NCBI GenBank assembly: GCA_949358305.1
Contig: OX442318.1
Span: forward strand, 4,016,501 to 4,080,500
Reading direction: 5' to 3'
DNA from: Strigamia acuminata
Lineage: Eukaryota > Arthropoda > Chilopoda > Geophilomorpha > Linotaeniidae
DNA: 64,000 bases
The notes under the pieces are model-generated. The model searched no databases. It saw only the letters and a program-made list of their open reading frames with translations, and had not been told where the DNA came from. Each line of letters starts with the position of its first letter. Within the stretch, counting starts at the first letter, position 1. The translations under genes were made by a program, and so were the position numbers. Of the stretch, positions 12,601 through 23,238 are shown piece by piece.

Positions 12601-14262
12601 GTTACAGTCGACTTCAGGGGTCGGTGCCATTATATCATGTGAGTTTTTCTTGTACATTTCCAAAGTAACTTCAGAATTATTGCAGAGCTGAAGGCGATGT
12701 CTTTTGGAAAGACTTGGCCTGTACGGTAACCTGTTAAATAATAAAAAGTATTTTTTCTTAAATTGGCAATCTGTGCAACATGCAGATAATGCTAAATGAT
12801 ATATTTTTACCAACACGGGTTTTTGTTTAATATTTTTTCAGTACATTTATTTCCACATTCTATGTATTTCTCTAATGGCACACAGGGAGCATCTGGTGTG
12901 CTTATTAAATGATGCTGAAACACAAATATAGTTAATGAAATACCATTGCTTGATGGTTTACCATGCAATAAAGAAAATCCACTTCTATTAGAGGAGTGGA
13001 TAATGGAGTATTTTAGGCCCAAACTCCTGACTATTTAATTTGTGTACTAGGGCAAGTACCCAAAAAATTCAAATTTCTTCCAATTCAGCAATCGTATGGA
13101 TTGCTTTGGTGATTTGTAGATGGCAGCTTACTATGACAGCAAATTGTTAGATTTGAATAATGTGTCTATTGTATGCACAATGGCATCACTGTTGTTGTCG
13201 TATTCTCCATTAAAAAATTATTTCATTTTTAAATCACTGCCATCTTGGACTCACTTACTCACCTCTTTGAAACGAAATCCTACTTTGCTATTTGTTGCTG
13301 ACCCAATGCCATATCCATATTGGAAATCAAAAGGGAACTTCATTGTTAACTAAAATCAAGAACATCAAGAGTTTTATTTGAACGTTTTATACATCAATGA
13401 ATAGCAAACATGAGTAAACTGATTAATTGTTTAAACATTAATCTCAATTGACACGTGTATACTTATGTACAGTATTTACTAGTGTTAGGGATGTTCCTGG
13501 TAACAACTCTGGTATTTTTAAATCATAGCCTACTCTTGTGTATATTTCAGAGCCGTACAGTGTTTTTCCAACTGTAATTGAAATATTAAATTAACTTTTT
13601 TTGAAACAGTTATAATTAATTTAGAGAAATGACCCTCTACTCTGGTACATGTACCCCTTGGATTTAATTCTTGTGTGAGAGTTTGATTCAAATCAACATG
13701 TTTCTGGAATTATAATGAAATGAATGCATGTATTAATAAAGTAAATAGTTAAAAAAAATCAAAATGCTCATGCATCTCGATATATTACTTTGCGATTAAG
13801 TGTCTTGCCAATTGCAAATACCCTCTGAATAACTTGGAAACTGTAGTTCAAATTCCACATTTTTGTGAGATCAACCTCAGGTATTGGTATTAGTAAATCC
13901 AAAGGGATTACAGAAACCCTGTCAGGTATATGAATTTCATGCGACTTGTAGTAGTCCTTCACATACTTGTTTAGTGGCACACACACGTGTGTATCAGGAA
14001 TCGTGAATTCTTCCATCTTCTTTTCGGTGACATCGAGAGCTTTTGGGCCGGACAGATAGTAGGATATGCGGTCGTACATTTGGTACGAATAAATGAGAAT
14101 GCAGATGACGACAAGAAGAGCCCAACAAACACGAAATACAATATTGCGTTTCTTATCGATCATTGGGTGAAATTCTTGAGGAAATGCTCTTCTTTGGTCT
14201 TCTTCTGTTAATAAATGTTTTACTTTTGTGCGAATTCTTTTTCGGATTCGATGATTAGCCAT
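9633..14262 (-). CDS. U3: two-domain DEG/ENaC-type ion channel, 11 exons, 799 aa
   Basis: Exons: 14262-13789, 13703-13634, 13571-13480, 13349-13263, 12914-12811, 12730-11926, 11862-11778, 11721-11636, 11175-11077, 10202-10093, 10020-9633, all GT-AG and in frame (2400 nt from the chosen ATG). I chose MANHRIRK at 14262, not the ATG 15 nt upstream, because a TTTTACAG acceptor ends 4 nt before it. The domain plan is as in U1: TM1-A, ectodomain, TM2-A with G-L-S, linker, TM1-B, ectodomain, TM2-B with G-L-S. It is the closest relative of U1 in exons 2-11. Intron 9 carries a Tigger-type element with a hAT-type MITE inside; intron 8 carries the same MITE family as U1. Expected to be a plasma-membrane cation channel; ligand unknown. 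Confidence 0.85.
10443..10654. mobile_element. hAT-type MITE nested in the Tigger element
   Basis: Ends CAGGGGCGGATCTAG / CTAGATTCGCCCCTG are imperfect inverted repeats. They are flanked by a perfect 8-bp duplication GGTACACT (10435-10442 and 10655-10662). CAGGG termini with 8-bp target duplication are typical of hAT elements. The middle is rich in GGGGCCC and poly(T). Confidence 0.85.
10733..10978 (+). pseudogene. Tigger/pogo transposase N-terminal (CENP-B-like HTH) fragment
   Basis: An 81-residue open frame contains K-R-K-A-I-L-I-H-D-K-L-N-I-I-D-A-I followed by a helix-turn-helix ending S-P-T-I-S-T-I-L-K-N. This matches the CENP-B N-terminal / psq DNA-binding domain of pogo and Tigger transposases. 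Nothing of the DDE catalytic domain follows, so it is a remnant of the element that surrounds it. Confidence 0.7.
11245..11625. mobile_element. MITE with CCATGTTCACACC termini, intron 8 of U3
   Basis: Same family and same intron position as 2081-2343 in U1, with about 120 bp extra in the middle. TA flanks on both sides. Confidence 0.7.
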
Positions 14263-14347
14263 GATACTGTAAAACATTATTATTATTAACAGTTGCTGAG
14301 CTAAACTTTAAGTTTTGGATTTCTGCTAAACATAAATATGCTTGATA

Positions 14348-14764
14348 CCGTATTACCTCACATTAAGCCTCATGCCGGTATAGTGCGAGTTATGCCGGCA
14401 TGCCAATAAACTCCGTTTCTAACGGCATGCCGATGTAAGTGAGGACGAATTTTCTTTTTTTAAGAATTTAGTCAAAACAACCAAAAAAATCATTTTTAGA
14501 TGTCCAAAATGTAGGAAATTTGTATAAATTTTCCCAAATTTTAGTTATAATCTTCAGAATATCAATAAAACACAAATTTCAGACCAAAAATCCAATATAA
14601 TTATTCATCTAGGCTCTTTAAAAAAACCAAGAAAAAAAGGTTTTTCACTTATACCGGCATGTTTCGTTTGAAACCGACATGCCGATATACACTTTTTGGA
14701 CAAAATTTTAAAAACCTGCTAAACCCATGCCTAGCGGCATGCCGCATTATGTGAGGTAATACGG
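14348..14764. mobile_element. MITE with CCGTATTACCTCACAT termini upstream of U3
   Basis: Inverted ends CCGTATTACCTCACATTA / TTATGTGAGGTAATACGG with TA duplication. The U4 paralogous sequence near 20320 preserves the empty site with a single TA. Interior repeats of a CATGCCGGTAT-like motif. No coding capacity. Confidence 0.8.
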
Positions 14765-15025
14765 TACGAAGCATGGCATATACACTATAATGTTGCAATG
14801 ACTCCGAAGTTTATTAAAAATATAAAAAAAAAAAATATTGGTATAAATTATAATTTTTCGTTTAAAATTATTTTAAAGTCGACGGCGAAATAGTAGCTAC
14901 TGCATCAGAAATATTATGGTTAATTATACACTAAAAAAATAAATAATGAATTCCTTTTTTTAAGCTAAACATAAATTTTTATGTTCTTAAAGTAAAAAGT
15001 TTAATCTTAACACAATTAAGCTTAC

Positions 15026-15090
15026 TTCTTCTCCAACTGCTGTGTTAATACTGAACTGCTCTATCCACAGTCAGTCGTCGTGAAAAACAC
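15026..15090 (-). other. Putative non-coding leader exon of U3
   Basis: On the minus strand a conserved segment ends GTTGGAGAAGAA and is followed by a GTAAGC donor. The same segment and donor occur upstream of U4 (ends at 20672), U5 (34643) and U8 (53036). Spliced to the TTTTACAG acceptor 4 nt before MANHRIRK it would form 5' UTR. The 5' boundary is uncertain. Confidence 0.4.
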
Positions 15091-15423
15091 TACGTGCAAG
15101 AAAGTACTTGTGTGAGCAATAATGTGAGATTAAAACAGATGTTTATTGGCCATGTAGAAGTACAATTTTATAATTATAATTATAAGTAAGTCATATACAG
15201 AACTTCTAAATGACTTTTTTTAATACATGAATGTTAAAGATGTATGAAATGGAAACAACAACTGCAATTTGGGTCATTATTTGGGAACTATAAAATGCTT
15301 TTATTTCTTTTTTATTGCCAATTACCGGTAAATTATAGTTTCCTCTGAAATTAGTGGCAATTCTCCAAATTACATTTTCGTATTGATAAAATATAAAACA
15401 ACAAGTTTTATGGTTTTTCATTA

Positions 15424-15625
15424 CAGTGTAAGCTGTGTAGACCGGACATAGGACGGGTCCCAGAAACTTGTCCGGTCTAGGGAATGTCCGGATGGGAGAG
15501 GTGATTTAACATTGCTGGGTATAGGGCGGGACCAAATTAGGCCCTTCAAACTGTTCGGTCCACACAGCTGTCCGGTCGGTGCTATGTCCGGTCGGTGCTA
15601 TGTCCGGTCTACGCAGCTTTGACTG
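15424..15625. mobile_element. Small CAGT...ACTG MITE upstream of U3
   Basis: Ends CAGTGTAAGCTGTGTAGACC and GGTCTACGCAGCTTTGACTG are inverted repeats flanked by TA. The interior repeats a TGTCCGGTC motif. Probably a pogo/Tigger-derived non-autonomous element. Confidence 0.65.
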
Positions 15626-15639
15626 TAAATGGTGAAATG

Positions 15640-16133
15640 GACTTTGAAACGTGAACTTGCAGCTAATAGTTTCTCGTATTTTTCTTGCATGTTAATTGAT
15701 ATTACACGCGTATTATCTATCATTACGAATTTTTCCCGCCAAAAGAAGCCATCTAGCGGCGAATGCAGTTAACAATATGTATATCCTGAATCCAGCAACA
15801 GCCATTCCGAGGATTTGCACGAACCTGGACCCATGCGCAAACACAAGTTTGCGCTTAATTTTGTTAATTAAATCCACTACCAACCGGATTGAACGTGACA
15901 TACTCATGTATTAATTGCTGTGTTTGTGCTTGTGCATTAATTGCTGTCTCACTAATTTAGACCAGCATTAAATTATTCGTGATTTTGTAATAATTTGGTT
16001 AAATTTTTTTGGGGACACGATGGGTAAAATTTTTGAAACATTAAGTGCGCCGCGAAAAGAAAAAGGTTGGGAACCACTGGTTTAGCTGATTATGAAAATC
16101 AAAAATTGTTACAATTTTGTTTGTGGGTTTAGT
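15640..16133. other. Flank between the U3 leader and the U4 3' end
   Basis: Bases 15655-15800 hold a second conserved donor-like leader segment (minus strand, TTAGCT followed by GCAAGT at about 15660) that U5 and U8 also have with GT. Near 16040-16085 is a GGTTGGGAACCACTGG segment that resembles a hAT terminal repeat; it is duplicated near 28740-28770 downstream of U5. No protein gene seen. Confidence 0.35.
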
Positions 16134-19100
16134 TTATTGGTTTAGTTTATTGGCAAGAATTGTTGCAGATTTGTACAAAAAATGTATTCCAGTTAAGACG
16201 GACAAACCGAGAGTGAGACTGAGAGTGTTGCCGATGTCAGAAACCAAGGCAACAAAAGAATATTTAAATTCTTCAACAATTGTTTCTACCTTGTTTGATG
16301 GGAAAACAAAAAGAACGAATGTCGAATCAAGTATCATTGGTGGTGCATTGAATTCATTGATCTTGTAGAACGCTTGTTTACAAGGACGATTGCACAAACA
16401 TTCCTTCTGGACATTGGTGTTAGTGCGTATTTCGTAGTACATTGTTCGCACGGCTTTGGCTGTTGACGAAGAGTTGCAGAAAGTGAGGCCTTTTTTGAAT
16501 GCAAATGGCATGCTATTGGATGAATAAAATGAGAAATTAAAATTTAGGTAAAGTTGTTGAATGCTTGTGTGGTTACCTGCACAGTTGTTTACTCTTCATT
16601 TTGTTTTCAAAACAGCGGCTTTTACAGTTGTAATAGTCTGTTGTGTTTTGATTGCAGTGTTTGGTTTTTGTGTTGAAATAATGAATCTGAAATTTAAATA
16701 TATTTTAAGAGTTTCCAAGAACAAAGTCTTGTTATTGAAATTTATTTTCATACATTTTGTTTGGTTAACAAAGATACGGTTAGCATTGAAGAAGGGAGCG
16801 CTGAATTGAAATCGTATGAAAAATTGGGATCTTCAACTGGTGTGATAAAAGCCTATTGTAAAAAATGTACAAGTTTAGATTGTGTGGATTATTTTGAACT
16901 TACGTATGTAAAATCCGGTTTGCATGAGGGGTCTGTCATTTCTGGTGTATAATCCCCAAACATTGTGAAAAATCGATATTTTACAGGACCTAATTTCAAA
17001 TATACACTTTAAAATTTTGTTTTTATCTCTTTAGACGAAAAAAAAATTACCGAAGGAATGTTTAACACAAGTACCGTGTGGATTTGGGAGTGGAGTGTAG
17101 GTTCGAACATTAAATATGTCTCCAGAAAATGGATTCTGCAAATTTTAAAGCCGAGAAATAAAAATGCCAGCTAAAAAAAAAATCGAGTTTCAAATGGTAA
17201 ATTTACTTACTACTTTTTGGAGTATGCTAGAGCTTAAAGGTTCTATATAGGCCGTTTTCCACAGTTTAGGTACTGTTAATCCGTTCCAGTTGACAAGATC
17301 CAATAAGTCTACATTGCATTTTGTGTTATTTTGATTCTGCTGTTTGAAATATTTGGTTTTCTTGTTTATTAGTTTTCCATTATGCGGTCCTGCACAGATG
17401 ATGATGTTTGGATAAGTTATGTTAGCTGGATCCTCAATTGCTACAATTGTTTGAATGGGTTCATTCAAATATAGCCGGATTTTGTGTTGGAGTATTAACG
17501 CACTGAATCCAAACAAACAAAGATAAACCAGTGGCTGTAGACGAGCCATGTTAGATTTTGATGTGGGAGTTTTGGGAGTTTTAATGGTTTGTATGTTAGC
17601 TTCAATTCTTCTGGTTACGTCTCCTTTGGGAGTTATACGCTTTGCCCTGTACCACTGAGCAATAACCAAAACCAGGTTGATGAAGGAGAGAAGAGAGAGT
17701 CCTAACCAAAGTCCAAGATTGCCACCAAAGTCAGCGACCAGGCTGATGAAATCGTAGATTAAGCGTTCTTTCAAAATTGTCACGTGGTTGTCAAGCAGGT
17801 GTATAGTATTTGAGGACATGTTACTTTCGCTGTGTTCCATCCAAAGTGTAAATTCAACATGTGTAATTTTACAGCTCCTGGTACAACCACAGTCAGGTTC
17901 AGGTGTTGGTGATACCATATCATTCATGTTTTGTTTAAACATTTTTAAAGTTTCTTTAGAATTATTACAAAGCTCAAGGTGATGTCCTCTGGAAAATCTT
18001 GTCATATAGGGTAACCTGTCAAATATATTAAGATACCTCAGTAAGATTTTTAAGGAAAATTAGAACAGGCCTAGTTTGTCGGTTTGAGGAACAATTGTGT
18101 TAAATGCTACAAATTGTATTGTTTGTTGTTGCTAGTGCTAATTGTTGGAAACTTATAACAAGCTCTTTTGGGAGTGCATCTGGTCTTTTATTGTTTACAA
18201 TAAATGTATGGAGTATTTCGTAATTGACTTGCCAACAATGATTTTTGCCTAATAACGATTCGGTGCATCTTTTCCCACATTCTACGTATTCCTCGAGTAG
18301 TACACAGGGCTGACTTCTGGTGTCTATTAAATGATGCTGAAACATAAATATTTAGTAAGTCAATAACAGAATCCACCTGAACAAATTTAACAGTCACCTC
18401 TTTTAAACGGAATCCAACTTTGGTATTCGTTGTTGCTGATGTTATCGCATATCCATTTTGGAAATCAAATGGGAATGTCAATCCTATCTGAAATTAAGTA
18501 TGTTGAAATCATCAGTTCTCAATTCACTAAAATAATTCTCTTTTTGTCATTGGCTGGTTGTTTAGCCAAGCCTGTTTTTGGCGTATTGTGCGCATTTTTG
18601 CTTTTGGTTACATCAACCCACCCTCACATGCTACCGGTAGAGTGGGTATGGGGCAAGACATTTGGATGATGTTTCTCCCATTCTTAGTTTTAGAAATGTG
18701 TGATTTTGATGGATTCATGGTTTTGGATTGGTGTTGAGGGTTTGGGGCAGGGGCAGATTAAACTTTTAGGGGGCCCCAGACAAACCATTTTCTGGGTCTC
18801 TTGTAACAAAAATTAAAACCATGTGATTAATTTTCAGGCCTAACATTGAATTTCCCATCGTAACATTGGTTTTTCTGGCCTAAAATTTTATTTCTCTTGC
18901 CTAAAATAGGATTTCATGACCTGCAATTGGATTTTCTGACCAGAAATTGGATTTTCTGGCCTGAAATTGGATTTTCTGGTCTGAAATTGGATTTTCTGGC
19001 CTAAAATTGGATTTTCTGGCCTGAAATTGGATTTTCTGGCCTGAAATTGGATTTTCTGGCCTGAAATTGGATTTTCTGGCCTGAAATTGGATTTTCTGGC

Positions 19101-20237
19101 CTGAAATTGGATTTTCTGGCCTGAAATTGGATTTTCTGGCCTGAAATTGGATTTTCTGGCCTGAAATTGGATTTTCTGGCCTGAAATTGGATTTTCTGGC
19201 CTGATATTGGATTTTCTGGCCTGAAATTGGATTTTCTGGCCTGAAATTGGATTTTCTGGCCAGAAATTGGATTTTCTGGCCAGAAATTGGATTTTCTGGC
19301 CAGAAATTGGATTTTCTGGCTTAATGTTTTTTTTCTGGTTCAAGATCTAACTGAAACAAAGCAGTCATAAATATTTACAAAAAGGAGAGACCAATGTTGG
19401 AACTCGGATGGAAGAGTATTTACTAGAGTAATGGATGGTCCTGGTATCAATTCTGGTATTTTAAAATCGTTTTGCAATCTTGTATATATTTCAGAACTAT
19501 GCAGTATATTTCTCACTGTAATTGAAAGCTGAACGTAACTTATTTAAAAATGTCTACAATTAATTCTGGCAACTGACCTTTCAATCTGGTACATGTACCT
19601 CTTGGCATTAATTCCAATGTCAGAGTGTAGTTCAGAGGAAAGGGTGTCTGAAATTACAATAGAAGAGGTTTACATTCAATATTAGCGAATAATCACAAAC
19701 TGAGAAAAATTTATTGGCAGATTTGTGCCAAATGGATGATCCATAAACATCCAGTTATAAACTTACTTTGCGATGAGTTTCTGCATATGCAAGTACACGC
19801 TGAGTTATATGGAAACTGTAATTTAAATTCCATATTTTAGTGAGATCAACATCTGGTCGTGTTATTAATTTATCCAAAGGATTAAGAGCATCTGTCTGAA
19901 GTATGTCTTCCCCGAGCGCCTTGTAGAAATCCACAACATACTTATTTAGTGGTATACATGTGTGTGTATCAGGAACTGGCAACTCTTCAATTTCTCTTTC
20001 GTAGACGTCGAGACCTTTTGGACTGGCCAGATAATAAGAAATGCGGTCATGCATTTGGTACGAATAGATGAGAATGCAGATGACTACAAGAAGAGCCCAA
20101 AAAACACGAAATAGAATATTGCGATTCTTATCGATCATTGGGTGAAATTCTTGAGGAAATGCCGCTTTTCGGTCTTCTTCCGCTATTAAATGTTTTACTA
20201 TTGTGCGAATTCTTTTTCGAATTCGATGATTAGCCAT
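16134..20237 (-). CDS. U4: two-domain DEG/ENaC-type ion channel, 11 exons, 796 aa
   Basis: Exons: 20237-19767, 19647-19578, 19515-19424, 18487-18398, 18336-18233, 18015-17211, 17135-17051, 16989-16904, 16852-16754, 16686-16577, 16512-16134, in frame throughout (2391 nt). Residue map: TM1-A about 42-62, V-P-D-T-H-T-C after it, D-C-G-C-T-R-S-C before TM2-A, TM2-A about 369-396 with G-L-S at 381-383, linker about 397-433, TM1-B about 435-454 followed by Y-P-N-I-I-I-C, E-C-L-C-N-R-P-C near 709-715, TM2-B about 763-790 with G-L-S at 773-775. Start chosen at MANHRIRK because of the acceptor just upstream. The exon 5 donor is GCAAGT (a GC-AG intron), shared with U5 and U6. Intron 3 contains the 20-bp minisatellite. 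No canonical His-Gly gating motif is seen before either TM1. Likely a plasma-membrane cation channel; stimulus unknown. Confidence 0.85.
18885..19325. repeat. 20-bp minisatellite in U4 intron 3
   Basis: About 21 tandem copies of a 20-bp unit, on the plus strand GAAATTGGATTTTCTGGCCT with small variants. In the gene sense each unit contains ATTTCAGG, which resembles a 3' splice site. Because 20 is not a multiple of 3, a stop-free unit leaves long open frames that repeat every 20 residues. I treat those frames as by-products. Homologous arrays lie in U5 and U6. Confidence 0.9.
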
Positions 20238-20259
20238 TACACTGTAAAACATTATTATT

Positions 20260-21050
20260 ATTAACAGTTGCTGAGCTAAACTTTAAGTTTTGGATTTCTG
20301 CTAAACATAAATATCCTTGATACGAAGCCTGGCATATATAATGTTGCAATGACTCGGAAGTTTATTAAAATTATGAGAAATTATAATTTTTTCGTTGATC
20401 GATAATGCACAGCTGCAATTTCTTAAATTAAATTATACATTCAGGATTTTTAATTTAGATAATTACATGAAAAAATCGTTGATAATTGTTGACTTTAAAA
20501 TTATTTTAAAATCGACAATGCAGTTTTCATGGAATTTGAAATAGTAGCTGCTGCATCAGAAAAATTATTGTTTATTATACACTAAAAAAATAAATAATAA
20601 TTTTTTTTCTAAGCTAAACAAGTTTTTTGTTTTTAAAGTAAAAAGTTTTATCTTAACACGATTAAGCTTACCTCTTCTCCAACTGCTGTGTACAATCTTG
20701 TGTTAATGCTGAACTGCTCTATCCACAATCATTCGTTGTGATTGATCGTGTGTTGACAACACTACGTGCAAGAAAGTACTTGTGTGAGGAATAATATGAG
20801 AATAAAACAGATGCTTATGAAGAAGTACAATTTTATAATTATAATTATAAGTAACTCATAAACAGAACTACTAAATTAGTTTTTTAATAGATGAATGTAA
20901 AATTGTATGAAATGGAAACAATAACTGCAATTTGGGGTTATTATTTGGAAACTATAAAATGCTTTTATTTCTTTTTTATTACCAATTACTGGTAAATTAT
21001 AGTTCACTCTGAAATTAGTGGCAATTCTCCAAATTACATTTTCGTTTTCA
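20260..21050 (-). promoter_or_regulatory. 5' flank of U4 with putative leader exon (donor at 20672)
   Basis: This segment aligns with 14280-15420 (U3), 34410-35160 (U5) and 52870-53560 (U8). A conserved leader ends at 20672 before GTAAGC. Upstream of about 21050 the alignment breaks: the sequence shared by the other copies resumes only at about 24316, so roughly 3.2 kb has been inserted, replacing the second leader-like segment found in U3, U5 and U8. Core promoter elements could not be assigned. Confidence 0.4.
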
Positions 21051-21071
21051 ATCACAGTGGTGGCCAAAAGT

Positions 21072-21835
21072 TTAGTTTTCCACACATTCGGAGCAGAATC
21101 TGTGTGCACCTGGCACCAACAAAATGTTCAGCTTTTCTGTCAGGCAAATGGAACATTGGTTTGATTTATGTTCCGATTCTTCAACTTCCGCACCTCGCAA
21201 AACCTCCCGCAAGTTATAACGATGCTGTAACTGCTCCTCAGTCTGGTGTTTCCAAGCATTCCGTGCATTAAAGGCATTCACAACCGCTGCTAGTAAAGTC
21301 GCATTACTGTCGTCACCCTCCAAGGCAGCTCTTTTTTCCACTAGATCGGCTTTCAGCATTGCGAAGACGGCAGAATCCTCAGGGTAACGCATGTAATGGC
21401 GAACGGCTGGCTCTGTTCGTGGGCGTCTTAGAGGTGGCTGTAACTCAACCTCCTCATCAACTTCGTTCCGTGTTCTTCGAGCACGAGGCGTCCGTGCTGG
21501 TCTGGGTTGGTCTGGCCTGATACGATTTCTGCTGCCTGGAGGCCGCCCTCGTCTGCGTGCAGCCACGAGAGGTTGGGGGGGGTTCTTGCGTGACCACATG
21601 TGTTGTGAGTTTGATTTCACCTTCGGCTCGTAGGTCAGCATTTGCCTCTACCCTTTTATCAATCCGAGGAATAGCGACAGTGTTCAGCAGTCTACCTGGG
21701 GCAGTAGTATGCGAATCGACTTCAAGGCGGACACCTCCCTTCATTGTGGTTAGACGATACGCTCCCTCCTTTAGAAACTGTATAATCAAGGAACTTGTCA
21801 ATCGCAATGGCTTCTGGAAATCGGTCCTTCACTGA
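21072..21835 (-). pseudogene. Frameshifted ORF with AT-hook and truncated RING
   Basis: A 189-residue frame (21641-21072) contains an AT-hook-like R-R-R-G-R-P-P-G-S near its start. It ends with C-S-I-C and H-R-F-C-S-E-C, the first half of a RING finger; the remaining zinc ligands are absent and a stop follows. A related coding stretch in another frame (about 21900-21785: E-G-F-A-I-V-K-A-E-W-A-S-V-K-D-R-F-P) lies just upstream, so at least one frameshift separates them. It is GC-richer than its surroundings and sits inside the insertion upstream of U4, so it was probably carried in by a mobile element. Family not recognised. Confidence 0.45.
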
Positions 21836-21949
21836 AGCCCACTCCGCTTTGACGATGGCAAAACCCTCCGGAATCAGATCAGCCTTCAATTACGGCAACG
21901 CCATCATCCATACGTTAATGTGACGTTCGTGCGTCGTTTGTGGCGTTTC

Positions 21950-22550
21950 CAAAAGAGGCTAGAAAATAAAGGGCCGGCAAACTTAAGGCTGCCAAATTAA
22001 AGGGCCGGTAAGTGTAAGGCTGGCAAACAAATAGGCAGACAAGTTATGAATATTTTATTCCTTTAAATAATATTAAAAAAGGCCAAACACAAAGAGGCTG
22101 AATTAGAAGTTAGGAAATACCAAAACCAAAAAGGCTAGAAGTTATAAGGCTGGCAACGCAAGTTAACGTTTGTTATTTTATATTTGTTTTTAAAAAATTT
22201 TAATATAATTAATTTTAATTTTTTAACAAATATAAAATAACAAACATTAACTTTACTACTAAAAATAAATAAAAAATAAAAGTAAAAATTTTCACAGACA
22301 ACAGGATTTGAACCTGTGTGGAAAGATTCCTGGTTCATTGCCTTAACCACTGAGCCACCACAACACATGCAGGCAGTCATTTTGGTGTACAAAGTTGTGA
22401 TGTCATATGTCATGTGCTATCAAATTACTTGGGTTCCAGAGTAAGGTTTGAACAGGCTAATCACCAAGTGTAGTGCTACACTTGATCTTTTTATTCAGCC
22501 TATTTGCATGAAAAATGAACTCCCTCAGCCAACAAAGTTCTACATTGACA
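21950..22550. other. AAGGCTGGCAA-rich spacer with a tRNA-like segment
   Basis: Between 21960 and 22150 short motifs such as AAGGGCCGGCAA and AAGGCTGGCAA recur irregularly. The tRNA-like segment is annotated separately. Nothing else recognisable. Confidence 0.3.
22296..22372 (-). ncRNA. tRNA-like pol III segment (pseudo-tRNA or SINE head)
   Basis: On the minus strand an A-box TGGCTCAGTGG and a B-box GGTTCAAATCC lie at tRNA-like spacing. The T arm pairs perfectly (ACAGG with CCTGT). The acceptor arms do not pair and no good anticodon stem forms, so this is not a working tRNA. A tRNA-derived SINE head or decayed tRNA fits better. Confidence 0.45.
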
Positions 22551-22553
22551 ATA

Positions 22554-23109
22554 GGTGCATTCAATATCGATAAGGAGAAGTGACTTCTTTGACTTCTTTG
22601 ACTTATTTGACTTCTCACAACCCGATATGACGACTTTTGTGTCATATCTTTGATAAGTCGTTTTGAAAGAAGTCAAATAAGTGAAGTAAGGAGAAGTGAA
22701 AAAATAGTTACTTCTTCTTATAAATAAGTCACTTAAATAATGGCGCGCATGCGCATATCGCCTGGTTTCGCCTTGTTTTTGAAATTTTTGGCCGCCATCT
22801 TTTCCGATCTAATTCGCTCATCGCAATGTTGCCTGAAACAAAAGAAATGTGTGCTCTAAAATTCTAAAAACCACATAAACTTCTAATTAACACAAGAAAA
22901 AGAGATGCATGTGGTTTTTAGAATTTTAGAGCACATATTTTTTTTTACGAATGCGAGATTGACATTTGTTGCGGCCGCACGCTTGTTGACAAATTTTCTC
23001 CATGTTTTTCTCCGCTTTAAGCACGTTCAAACATAAGTCACTTTTGTCAAATGACTTATTTAATCAACTTAAGGAGAAGTCACTTTTCCTTATCGATATT
23101 GAATGCACC
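22554..23109. mobile_element. MITE with GGTGCATTCAATATCGATAAGG termini
   Basis: Inverted ends begin GGTGCATTCAATATCGATAA and are flanked by TA. Inside, direct and inverted copies of a GACTTATTTGACTTCT-like motif make a strongly foldable sequence. A second internal pair (GTGGTTTTTAGAATTTTAGAG and its complement, near 22855 and 22910) forms a hairpin. Confidence 0.75.
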
Positions 23110-23238
23110 TAATGTCATTGTTACTTAACTCTAGCTGATGGAGCAAAATGCTTTGAAATGGTTAAAGAACTACTTGTAATTGTTATCTCACATAATTTAT
23201 TTTAAAATTTTAAAATAGCTTATTAGTGCTCTCCCCTT

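Noticed and set aside
14263-14277. Upstream ATG giving MFYSI/MFYSV before MANHRIRK in U3, U4, U5 and U8
   Set aside because: A splice acceptor TTTTACAG lies between the two ATGs, so the upstream one is intronic in the best gene model.
18888-19343. Long repeat-protein frames in the 20-bp minisatellites (also 38209-38736 and plus-strand frames)
   Set aside because: Any stop-free 20-bp unit gives long frames in several registers and strands. They lie in an intron and have no start or flanking exon support.
22296-22372. Functional tRNA gene
   Set aside because: A- and B-boxes and T arm fit, but acceptor and anticodon stems do not pair.
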